From Sediminibacterium sp. (GTDB lineage Bacteria > Bacteroidota > Bacteroidia > Chitinophagales > Chitinophagaceae): a stretch of DNA of 7,140 nucleotides. The notes below the pieces were generated by a model, which worked only from the letters and a program-made list of their open reading frames with translations, had not been told where the DNA came from and searched no databases. Location: contig JAURIP010000079.1 of the NCBI GenBank assembly GCA_030832695.1, positions 1 through 7,140 on the forward strand. The letters run 5' to 3'. This document shows positions 1-5,687 of the stretch, piece by piece (within the stretch, counting starts at the first letter, position 1; the number at the start of each line of letters is the position of its first letter). A program made the translations under genes and the position numbers.

Positions 1-1
1 A

Positions 2-343
2 CACAATGTAAGCTTTGACTATTCCTTTGTACATTATTTATTGGGAAAATGTGGATTTCAGTGGTCGGCGCCTAAATTATGTACCATTAAATTAAGTCGA
101 CGTGTTTTCCCTGGATTGGAAAAATATGGATTGGGTTCCTTGACCCGTGATTTAGGCATTCGTATTGAAGGAAGACACCGAGCATGGGGTGATGCCGCAG
201 CAACCGCACAAGTATTAACCATGGCGATTGAAAAAGAAGGGATGAAACCCATTCATAGTTTGTTGGCTAAAAAAGAACCAAGGAAAAAAATAGTGCCGCC
301 TCCTAATGAAATCGCAAATGATCGGTCAGATGCCGAAGATTAA
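2..343 (+). CDS. 3'-5' exonuclease, DEDDh (DnaQ/Pol III epsilon-like) family, C-terminal part
   Basis: The gene enters from the left edge; the reading frame is open from base 2 and ends at the TAA at 341-343, leaving 113 visible residues. The first residues, HNVSFDYSFV, are the Exo II motif (conserved Asn and catalytic Asp). HRAWGD at visible residues 59-64 is the Exo III motif H-x4-D that defines the DEDDh subgroup. The Exo I motif (DxE) must lie upstream of the window. Family members remove 3' nucleotides from DNA using two metal ions, in proofreading or repair; which role applies here cannot be told. After the nuclease domain comes a Lys/Pro-rich, then acidic tail (KKEPRKK, PPPNEI, DAED). 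Many Bacteroidota homologues continue from such a linker into a GIY-YIG nuclease domain; this one stops. A TTG at 41 is inside the domain and is not the start. It converges on purB with a 24-bp gap in which I see no terminator hairpin. Confidence 0.87.
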   Translation, partial: HNVSFDYSFVHYLLGKCGFQWSAPKLCTIKLSRRVFPGLEKYGLGSLTRDLGIRIEGRHRAWGDAAATAQVLTMAIEKEGMKPIHSLLAKKEPRKKIVPPPNEIANDRSDAED

Positions 344-367
344 TTAAAGATAATTGAATGGCGCATT

Positions 368-1708
368 TTAATAATCCGCAGTCACACCTGTATAATTATG
401 TGGAGTAATTGCTTTTAACTCTTTCTTAATAGTTGCATTAACTTTTAGGCCGTCAATAAATTTATGCATTACTTTTTTATCAATCTTGTTATTGCCTCTT
501 GTTAAATCCTTTAAAGCTTCGTAAGGATTAGGGTAGTTTTCGCGGCGTAAAATGGTTTGAATTGCTTCGGCAACCACCGCCCAATTATTTTCCAAATCAG
601 CCTGCATTTTTTCTTCGTTCAAAATTAATTTGCTCAAACCTTTTTCTAAAGAATTTAATGCAATGATGATATGACCAACAGGAACGCCAACATTTCTTAA
701 TACGGTTGAATCGGTTAAGTCGCGTTGTAAACGACTAATAGGAAGCTTCGCTGCCAGATGTTCTAATACCGCATTGGCCATACCTAAATTACCTTCGGCA
801 TTTTCAAAATCAATTGGATTTACTTTATGGGGCATAGCGCTTGATCCAACTTCGCCTTTTTTAGTTTGTTGCTTGAAGTAATCCATGGAGATATAGGTCC
901 ATACATCACGACTAAAATCAATCAAGATATTATTCAATCGCTTAAGCGTATCGCATTGCGCAGCAAAATGATCGTAGTGTTCAATTTGTGTGGTGAATTG
1001 CATTCTTTGTAAACCCAACACATCATCCACAAATTCATTGCCTAGACTAACCCAATTTTTTTTAGGGAAAGCAATATGATGGGCGTTAAAATTACCAGTT
1101 GCGCCACCAAACTTTGCAGCATAAGGAATTGAAGCAAATAATTCAATTTGATGATGTAATCTTTCAACAAAAACCATGATCTCTTTTCCTAAGGTTGTCG
1201 GAGATGCTGCTTGTCCATGGGTTCTTGCTAATAAGGAAACCTTTTTCCATTTTTTTGCCAACTGAAATAAATTATTTTGCAAATTGATGTACGCAGGTAA
1301 AACATTGTTTTCCATTGCCTCCTTCCAACTTAATGGGATGGCGGTGTTATTTATATCTTGAGAGGTTAATCCAAAATGGATCCATTCTTTTAATTCACTT
1401 GCTTTGTTGCTGTCAAGCACTTCTTTCAAAAAATATTCAACGGCTTTTACATCATGGTTGGTGGTAGCTTCAATTGTTTTAATTTTTTCTGCATCTGCTT
1501 CGCTAAAATTTTCAACTACCTCAAGTAAAGCTTTGCGTAAAGCAGGGCTCACTTTAAAAAACTTTTTATCTGCCAAAAACAGGAAGTAGTGCACCTCGAC
1601 TAATACACGGTATTTGATAAGGCCAAATTCAGAAAAATAAGCGCTTAATGAGGCCGTTTGCTTTTGATAACGACCGTCAATAGGAGATATGGCTGTAAGT
1701 TTTGACAT
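368..1708 (-). CDS. purB: adenylosuccinate lyase
   Basis: PurB is a cytoplasmic homotetrameric enzyme of the fumarase/aspartase superfamily. It acts twice in purine synthesis, splitting fumarate from SAICAR to give AICAR and from adenylosuccinate to give AMP. The 446-residue protein is full length and of the E. coli type (about 456 residues). It has the N-terminal TAISPIDGRYQ, the substrate-binding region HFGLTSQDINNTA (111-123), the ARTHGQ segment with the general-acid His164, and the superfamily signature GSSAMPHKVNP (288-298), whose second Ser (290) should be the catalytic base on the flexible loop. RDLTDSTVLRN (329-339) and ELTRG-like DLTRG (401-405) are also typical. The ATG at 1706-1708 gives the family N-terminus exactly. 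It is divergent from mqnA and convergent with the exonuclease, so it is probably transcribed alone from the -7 element at 1764-1771. The neighbouring genes suggest no special role beyond housekeeping. Confidence 0.97.
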   Translation of the reverse strand: MSKLTAISPIDGRYQKQTASLSAYFSEFGLIKYRVLVEVHYFLFLADKKFFKVSPALRKALLEVVENFSEADAEKIKTIEATTNHDVKAVEYFLKEVLDSNKASELKEWIHFGLTSQDINNTAIPLSWKEAMENNVLPAYINLQNNLFQLAKKWKKVSLLARTHGQAASPTTLGKEIMVFVERLHHQIELFASIPYAAKFGGATGNFNAHHIAFPKKNWVSLGNEFVDDVLGLQRMQFTTQIEHYDHFAAQCDTLKRLNNILIDFSRDVWTYISMDYFKQQTKKGEVGSSAMPHKVNPIDFENAEGNLGMANAVLEHLAAKLPISRLQRDLTDSTVLRNVGVPVGHIIIALNSLEKGLSKLILNEEKMQADLENNWAVVAEAIQTILRRENYPNPYEALKDLTRGNNKIDKKVMHKFIDGLKVNATIKKELKAITPHNYTGVTADY

Positions 1709-1753
1709 TGGCTTGTGCTTTAAAGAAGTAGTTACTATATTAAAAAAAAGGTT

Positions 1754-1761
1754 TTTCTTTG
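1754..1761 (+). promoter_or_regulatory. candidate -7 element for mqnA (weak)
   Basis: TTTCTTTG matches the Bacteroidota -7 consensus TAnnTTTG at five of the six fixed positions and lies 16 bp before the mqnA TTG start. A transcript from it would have a leader of only about 10 nt. I see no convincing -33 TTTG at the right distance. It faces the stronger purB -7 element, with two bases between them. Confidence 0.3.
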
Positions 1762-1763
1762 TG

Positions 1764-1771
1764 CAAAGTTA
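1764..1771 (-). promoter_or_regulatory. -7 promoter element for purB
   Basis: Read on the minus strand this is TAACTTTG, a perfect match to the Bacteroidota TAnnTTTG -7 element. It implies a start of transcription near 1757-1760 and a purB leader of about 50 nt. No clear -33 TTTG is present at the usual spacing of roughly 19 bp; the nearest TTTTG (minus strand, 1787-1783) is too close. Its TTTG forms half of the dyad CTTTG-TG-CAAAG at 1757-1768. Confidence 0.5.
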
Positions 1772-1777
1772 ATTCAA

Positions 1778-2524
1778 TTGGACAAAAGATGGCGCATAGG
1801 CGCGGTAAGTTATTTAAATACCCGCCCATTATTATTAGGATTAGCCCAAGAGGGCTTTAAAAATCGGATTGATTTGGTTAAATCTTATCCCGCTAAAATT
1901 GCCCAGGATTTGTTATCCGGCCAAATTGATATTGGTTTAGTGCCCGTCGCTATTATTCCTCAATTAACCCATCCCCATATTATATCCAATTACGTTATTG
2001 GTACCAATGGAGCGGTTGCGTCGGTGGCCTTATTTAGTGAAGTCCCATTGGAACAAATTAAAACTGTTTATTTAGATTATCAGAGCAGGACATCGGTTCA
2101 ATTATTAAAGATTTTATTAGCAGAATATTGGAAAGTAGAAGTGAATTTTTCAACGGCTTCGGAAGGGTATATTGACCAAATTTCGGGTACCACTGCAGGT
2201 TTGATCATTGGTGATAGGGCCTTGGATAATTTAAGTAAGTTCCCTTATGTGTATGACCTTGGCTTGGCTTGGAAACAGCATACAGGATTACCATTTGTAT
2301 TTGCAGCTTGGGTGGCGAATCAACCAATTCCTGCCGAATTCATGGCTGCTTTTGATGCAGCTAATGGGTATGGTTTAGCGCATTTGGATGAGGTAATCGC
2401 CTTGATACCTGCGCAGGAGCAAGTGTATGATTTGCATAAGTATTATACGGAGAATATTAGTTACGTGTATGATGAAGAAATGAAGAAGGGCTTAGCTGCT
2501 TTTTTAAACTTTATTAAATCTTAA
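1778..2524 (+). CDS. mqnA: chorismate dehydratase (menaquinone, futalosine pathway)
   Basis: MqnA carries out the first step of the futalosine route to menaquinone: it removes water from chorismate to give 3-[(1-carboxyvinyl)oxy]benzoate, the substrate of the radical SAM enzyme MqnE. It is a cytoplasmic enzyme with a periplasmic-binding-protein fold. The 248-residue product has the family N-terminus IGAVSYLNTRP (7-17), the YLDYQSRTSVQLL segment (98-110), GLIIGDRAL (141-149), and the C-terminal-lobe block LAWKQHTGLPFVFAAWV (163-179). Asn14 and Ser82 plausibly match the active-site Asn and Ser known from Streptomyces MqnA; that mapping is from memory, not an alignment. The start is TTG: the next Met in frame is residue 189, an in-frame TAA at 1721-1723 closes the region upstream, and no ATG or GTG lies between. 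The methyltransferase gene follows after 12 bp and may be cotranscribed. The other mqn genes are not in the window. Confidence 0.94.
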   Translation: MDKRWRIGAVSYLNTRPLLLGLAQEGFKNRIDLVKSYPAKIAQDLLSGQIDIGLVPVAIIPQLTHPHIISNYVIGTNGAVASVALFSEVPLEQIKTVYLDYQSRTSVQLLKILLAEYWKVEVNFSTASEGYIDQISGTTAGLIIGDRALDNLSKFPYVYDLGLAWKQHTGLPFVFAAWVANQPIPAEFMAAFDAANGYGLAHLDEVIALIPAQEQVYDLHKYYTENISYVYDEEMKKGLAAFLNFIKS

Positions 2525-2536
2525 TTACTTTTACGC

Positions 2537-3289
2537 ATGACTTTATTTGAAAAACTAATTACCCTGATTTCTTATATCAAACAGCCTGCAAAAAGGAAGA
2601 TGATTAAAATGGCTGCGACATTCCACAATCAAGTAGGGTTGGAAGTTGGTGGTCCAAGTGCTTTATTTAATTTTAAGAGTGCCTTTCCGATTTATTTACA
2701 TGCGAAGATGATTGATGGCGTTAACTTTTCCAATAACACCATTTGGGAAGGAGAAATTCAACAAGGTAATTTATATAAATACTATAAAAATAAACAGGGC
2801 TTTCAATTTATTGGGGAAGCAGCGGATTTGAGCGCCGTGAAAGATGCAAGTTATGAATTTGTGCTTTCCTGTCATTCCTTAGAGCATGTGGCAAATCCAA
2901 TAAAGGCATTAAAAGATTGGAGTAGGGTAATGAAGCAGCATGGACGTTTAGTATTAGTGCTGCCTGATAAAGAATTTACTTTTGATCATAATCGACCCAT
3001 CACCACTTTGACACATTTGATTGAAGATTATAACAACCATGTGACCGAATCAGATACTACGCATTTCGAGGAAGTGATTGCATTGCATGATTTCAAATAT
3101 GATACTTTTGTAAAGTCGAAGGATGATTTAATAAATCGTACCCATTTAAATATTGAAAATAGGGCAGTACATCACCATGTTTTTAACCTAGGCTTAATTA
3201 AGGAGCTGCTTATCTATTGTGGTTTTGAAATGGTACATCAACAAACTTATCCGCCATTTCATTTGGTGAGTATTGCGCAAAAAAAGTAG
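2537..3289 (+). CDS. class I SAM-dependent methyltransferase, polysaccharide-cluster type
   Basis: This is a 250-residue soluble protein with a Rossmann-like methyltransferase domain of the methyltransferase 11 type. GLEVGGPS (34-41) is the SAM-binding motif I in the GGPS variant. Asp97 in EAADLSAV is a likely acidic cofactor contact region. LSCHSLEHVANP (110-121) followed by a helix and HGRLVLVLPD (135-144) forms motifs II-III. PDKEFTFDHNRP (143-154) resembles the PDKRxxFDHxRP block of methyltransferases that occur among glycosyltransferases in surface-polysaccharide loci. The C-terminus (HHHVFNLGLIKELL, 212-225) also fits that group. The substrate is unknown; methylation of a sugar or of a glycan end is an inference from the family and from the flippase next door. 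It lies 12 bp downstream of mqnA and its stop codon is 5 bp from that of the flippase. It does not look like the menaquinone methyltransferase MenG/UbiE. Confidence 0.85.
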   Translation: MTLFEKLITLISYIKQPAKRKMIKMAATFHNQVGLEVGGPSALFNFKSAFPIYLHAKMIDGVNFSNNTIWEGEIQQGNLYKYYKNKQGFQFIGEAADLSAVKDASYEFVLSCHSLEHVANPIKALKDWSRVMKQHGRLVLVLPDKEFTFDHNRPITTLTHLIEDYNNHVTESDTTHFEEVIALHDFKYDTFVKSKDDLINRTHLNIENRAVHHHVFNLGLIKELLIYCGFEMVHQQTYPPFHLVSIAQKK

Positions 3290-3305
3290 CCTTTTTATTT
3301 TTTGC
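3277..3305. terminator. possible bidirectional terminator between methyltransferase and flippase genes
   Basis: The convergent stop codons are 5 bp apart and the junction is a near inverted repeat: GC plus an A run plus G at 3277-3286, a 4-base spacer, then C plus T runs plus GC at 3291-3305. The best short stem pairs AAAAAG (3281-3286) with CTTTTT (3291-3296). A further T run follows on the plus strand, and the A run on the left gives a U run on the minus-strand transcript. The stem is almost all A-T, so termination strength is doubtful. Confidence 0.4.
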
Positions 3306-4815
3306 TAAAAATTGCTGGTAATTTTACTTTAAAAAAGTTATTGACTATTTCAAGTGCTTCAGGTGCAGGGTTAATCCATGAAACCAATAAATAAAAGCTG
3401 ATTCCAAAAACAGAGGATTGTAAAAATATATTTGCAACAATATTATTTACGCTTGGAATTTGGTGCACAAGTAAAATGAGTCCAATACTTAGTAATAAAA
3501 ATAGGCCATGCTTATAAGTATAGGGTTGTAATTTGAACTTTTTGTACAAGAATAGGAAACGAATACTGTTATATAAACAAAGTGCGATCAAATTTGAATA
3601 TGCCAAACCTTCGAGATTATAATTTTTTATCAAATAGTAGTTCAATGGTAATGATAAAAGTATATAAAATAAGTTGGTAAAAAAATCAAACTTCCAAAAA
3701 TTAGAAGTGCCAATAATTTGACTATTTACGCCCGTGGCTAAATCAATTAGCTTAGCCAATCCTAAAATAAAAATTAGTTTACTGATGGCGTCGTATCCGC
3801 CAGCTTCCTTATTACTTACCCAATTTAAAAAGTTAACCAGGTTGTCTATGTTTAACCATATGAGTCCAAATAGCAATAATCCAATGGCTAATAAGTTAGA
3901 AACGCTTTTATGATAAATATTTTTGATGTTCGCAAAATCTTTGTTTTTCCAAGAGGTAGCTAATACAGGTATACTGATTGAATTCAAGCTACGTTGTGGT
4001 ATTTCTAAAATAGCTGAAACATAAGTAGCAATAGCAAAAATTGCAGCATCATTTAATCCTCTTAATCCCACAATTAAAAAAGTATCATTTGTGCGTGCTA
4101 ATAAATTGAAAAATTGTCCTGCGAAAACAAATAACGCAAAGCTGAACATCTTCCCTTTGAGTCGTCTGGTGACACTGCTAATTTGCAAACTTTTAAATGA
4201 AAATTGATTCGATTTAATTAAGTTAATTAATAATAATAAACTAGGTATTACATATAATAAACTAAAAAAGGTTAAAAACACAGCAAGGTCAATGTATTTT
4301 AATCCAAAAGCAATAATAAGTAGGGTAGTTAAAATACGAATTAAAGTTTCTCTTAAAAAATTCGAGTAAACCCCTTTTCTTAACCCCCATGCAAAAGCTT
4401 CCAGCCAATAAAATATTAATAAGAAAAAGGTATAAGGATACACATAATTAAAGTACTGTGCTAAGCTGGGAGACTTGCCTAATTTACGAATAATAAAATC
4501 CTTTTGTTGCCAGCCAATAATCAATAAAATACCAAAACCTATTAAGTTAATGATTAAGGTGATGAATGGGAGCTCATTTTTTTTAGGCCCTAAATAATGA
4601 TTATAAAAGGGGTAAAATTTATAAATCACAGGTAAAGTTCCTAGTGTACAGAATACAGAGAGTGTAGCGCCAATATCCAACATGGCCCTAACTAGTCCTT
4701 GGTCATTTTTTGAAAAGAACAACGGGAATAATACCAACAGGTTAACGGCTCCTATTAAAAAGCCGATCATGATAAAAAATGATGATTTAACCCCTTGTTT
4801 CTGAATAATACCCAT
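3295..4815 (-). CDS. polysaccharide flippase, Wzx-like (MOP superfamily)
   Basis: This 506-residue integral membrane protein has about 14 hydrophobic segments, roughly at residues 12-33, 47-66, 83-102, 122-142, 157-172, 175-200, 224-241, 255-271, 303-320, 343-361, 376-397, 404-424, 436-451 and 459-480. Length, segment number and the N-terminus MGIIQKQGVKSS fit the Bacteroidota oligosaccharide flippases of the MOP (MATE/Wzx) superfamily. These move undecaprenyl-linked glycan units from the cytoplasmic to the outer face of the inner membrane. Charged loops such as KSNQFSFKSL and TRRLKGK (near 201-222) separate the two halves. The substrate cannot be inferred. The start at 4815 is supported by the family N-terminus; the next Met (residue 16) would cut into the first membrane segment. 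The -7 element at 4820-4827 lies only four bases upstream, suggesting a leaderless transcript. The gene is divergent from a glycosyltransferase and convergent with the methyltransferase, so it is probably monocistronic. Confidence 0.9.
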   Translation of the reverse strand: MGIIQKQGVKSSFFIMIGFLIGAVNLLVLFPLFFSKNDQGLVRAMLDIGATLSVFCTLGTLPVIYKFYPFYNHYLGPKKNELPFITLIINLIGFGILLIIGWQQKDFIIRKLGKSPSLAQYFNYVYPYTFFLLIFYWLEAFAWGLRKGVYSNFLRETLIRILTTLLIIAFGLKYIDLAVFLTFFSLLYVIPSLLLLINLIKSNQFSFKSLQISSVTRRLKGKMFSFALFVFAGQFFNLLARTNDTFLIVGLRGLNDAAIFAIATYVSAILEIPQRSLNSISIPVLATSWKNKDFANIKNIYHKSVSNLLAIGLLLFGLIWLNIDNLVNFLNWVSNKEAGGYDAISKLIFILGLAKLIDLATGVNSQIIGTSNFWKFDFFTNLFYILLSLPLNYYLIKNYNLEGLAYSNLIALCLYNSIRFLFLYKKFKLQPYTYKHGLFLLLSIGLILLVHQIPSVNNIVANIFLQSSVFGISFYLLVSWINPAPEALEIVNNFFKVKLPAIFSKK

Positions 4816-4819
4816 ACTA

Positions 4820-4827
4820 CAAATATA
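4820..4827 (-). promoter_or_regulatory. -7 promoter element for the flippase gene (leaderless geometry)
   Basis: On the minus strand this reads TATATTTG, a perfect TAnnTTTG match, with only four bases (4816-4819) between it and the flippase ATG. Transcription would be expected to start at or within a base or two of the start codon. No clear -33 TTTG is seen upstream, which limits confidence. Confidence 0.45.
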
Positions 4828-4830
4828 TTG

Positions 4831-4838
4831 TAAATGTG
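4831..4838 (+). promoter_or_regulatory. weak candidate -7 element for the 4880 glycosyltransferase
   Basis: TAAATGTG matches TAnnTTTG at five of six fixed positions. It would give a leader of about 35 nt before the ATG at 4880, or about 10 nt before the ATG at 4856. It sits three bases from the flippase -7 element on the other strand, so the two promoters would compete. Confidence 0.22.
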
Positions 4839-4879
4839 GTAAAAGTAAATATGTAATGAAATGGGCTTATTTTTACAAT

Positions 4880-5644
4880 ATGGAACAATTGTCGGTCATC
4901 ACTATCAGCTTTAATAATTTAAAGGAATTGCAGCAAACATGTGATTCGGTGGATATTCAGACCTTGCCTCCATTTGAACATTGTATTATCGACGGATCCA
5001 GTAATAATGAAATTTCAGAATGGTTAAGTAATACAGTTCAGCCAGTATACCGCAAATGGATATGTGAAAGAGATAAGGGTATTTCGGATGCATTTAATAA
5101 AGGGATCAAGTTGGCAGCTGGGTCGATCATCCATCTTTTAAACTCGGCAGATATTTACTATTCCAATTCGGTTATTGAAACTGTAGCTAACTACTTTAAT
5201 CAAAATGCGCAAACGCAGTGGATAAGTGGAAATATTTACATGAAACGCGGCGGAATTTGGGTACATGTTGGTGTGCCATTTGATCCTAAACAATTATATA
5301 AGGGCATGCGTGCTGTTTCCCATCCAACTTGGTTTGTAAGAAAAGAGGTTTATGAGCGGGTGGGTCATTTTTCTATTGACATTAAAATAGCGATGGATTA
5401 CGATTTAATGTGCAGATTAAAAGGGGAAGGCTATGCTTATTTAAATGAAACTTTAATAAAGTTTGATGATTCTGGCGTAAGTACAAATCAATATTTAAAT
5501 TCGATTCAAGAAAACACAAAAGTGTATGAATCTTATTTTGGGTACTCTATAGCTGCGCGTATTTGGCAATTTCGATTAAGGATATTATACTATTTATTAA
5601 AATCTAGTTTCGGAAAGTTTTTATACTTTATTAAAGCCAACTAA
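4880..5644 (+). CDS. glycosyltransferase family 2 (WcaE-like, surface polysaccharide)
   Basis: This is a GT-A fold inverting glycosyltransferase that should transfer a sugar from a nucleotide-sugar donor to a growing lipid-linked glycan at the cytoplasmic face of the membrane. From the ATG at 4880 it has 254 residues: LSVITISFNN strand and nucleotide-binding start (4-13), CIIDGSSN (35-42), ERDKGISDAFNKGI (63-76), and LNSAD (87-91), which takes the place of the metal-binding DxD as in colanic-acid-type GT2 enzymes (usually LNSGD). The acceptor-side block is HPTWFVRK (148-155) and KIAMDYDLMCRL (169-180). A basic, hydrophobic tail near 226-252 may sit on the membrane. An ATG at 4856 would add eight residues (MKWAYFYN) with no family counterpart, so 4880 is preferred. 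Donor and linkage are unknown. It is divergent from the flippase (64-bp gap) and ends 13 bp from the convergent glycosyltransferase. Confidence 0.88.
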   Translation: MEQLSVITISFNNLKELQQTCDSVDIQTLPPFEHCIIDGSSNNEISEWLSNTVQPVYRKWICERDKGISDAFNKGIKLAAGSIIHLLNSADIYYSNSVIETVANYFNQNAQTQWISGNIYMKRGGIWVHVGVPFDPKQLYKGMRAVSHPTWFVRKEVYERVGHFSIDIKIAMDYDLMCRLKGEGYAYLNETLIKFDDSGVSTNQYLNSIQENTKVYESYFGYSIAARIWQFRLRILYYLLKSSFGKFLYFIKAN

Positions 5645-5655
5645 CTAAAGTAGTT

Positions 5656-5687
5656 ATTTACAATACTGGCTTTTTGTAAATTTTTTT
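5656..5687 (+). terminator. possible intrinsic terminator for the 4880 glycosyltransferase
   Basis: ATTTACAA (5656-5663) pairs perfectly with TTGTAAAT (5674-5681) around a 10-base loop, and the T run 5681-5687 completes the pattern. It lies 11 bp after the stop codon at 5642-5644, inside the last codons of the opposite-strand gene. With only two G-C pairs the stem is weak. Confidence 0.35.

Noticed and set aside
58..252. 64-codon open frame on the minus strand
   Set aside because: It lies wholly opposite the exonuclease, whose Exo II and Exo III motifs are intact; it shows no family features.
340..347. TTAATTAA palindrome at the exonuclease stop codon as a terminator
   Set aside because: It is only 8 bp with no loop and no following T run, and is common by chance in AT-rich DNA.
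1404..1589. 61-codon open frame on the plus strand
   Set aside because: It lies inside purB on the opposite strand. The Ser/Lys-rich composition is what an antisense of this AT-rich gene gives.
2537..3289. Idea that the methyltransferase is the final menaquinone methyltransferase (MenG/UbiE), given mqnA upstream
   Set aside because: The GGPS motif I and the PDKEFTFDHNRP block point to polysaccharide-cluster methyltransferases, and UbiE signature motifs are not visible.
4856..5644. Glycosyltransferase start at ATG 4856
   Set aside because: It would add MKWAYFYN before the conserved GT2 opening LSVITISFNN; the ATG at 4880 gives the typical short N-terminus. It is not fully excluded.
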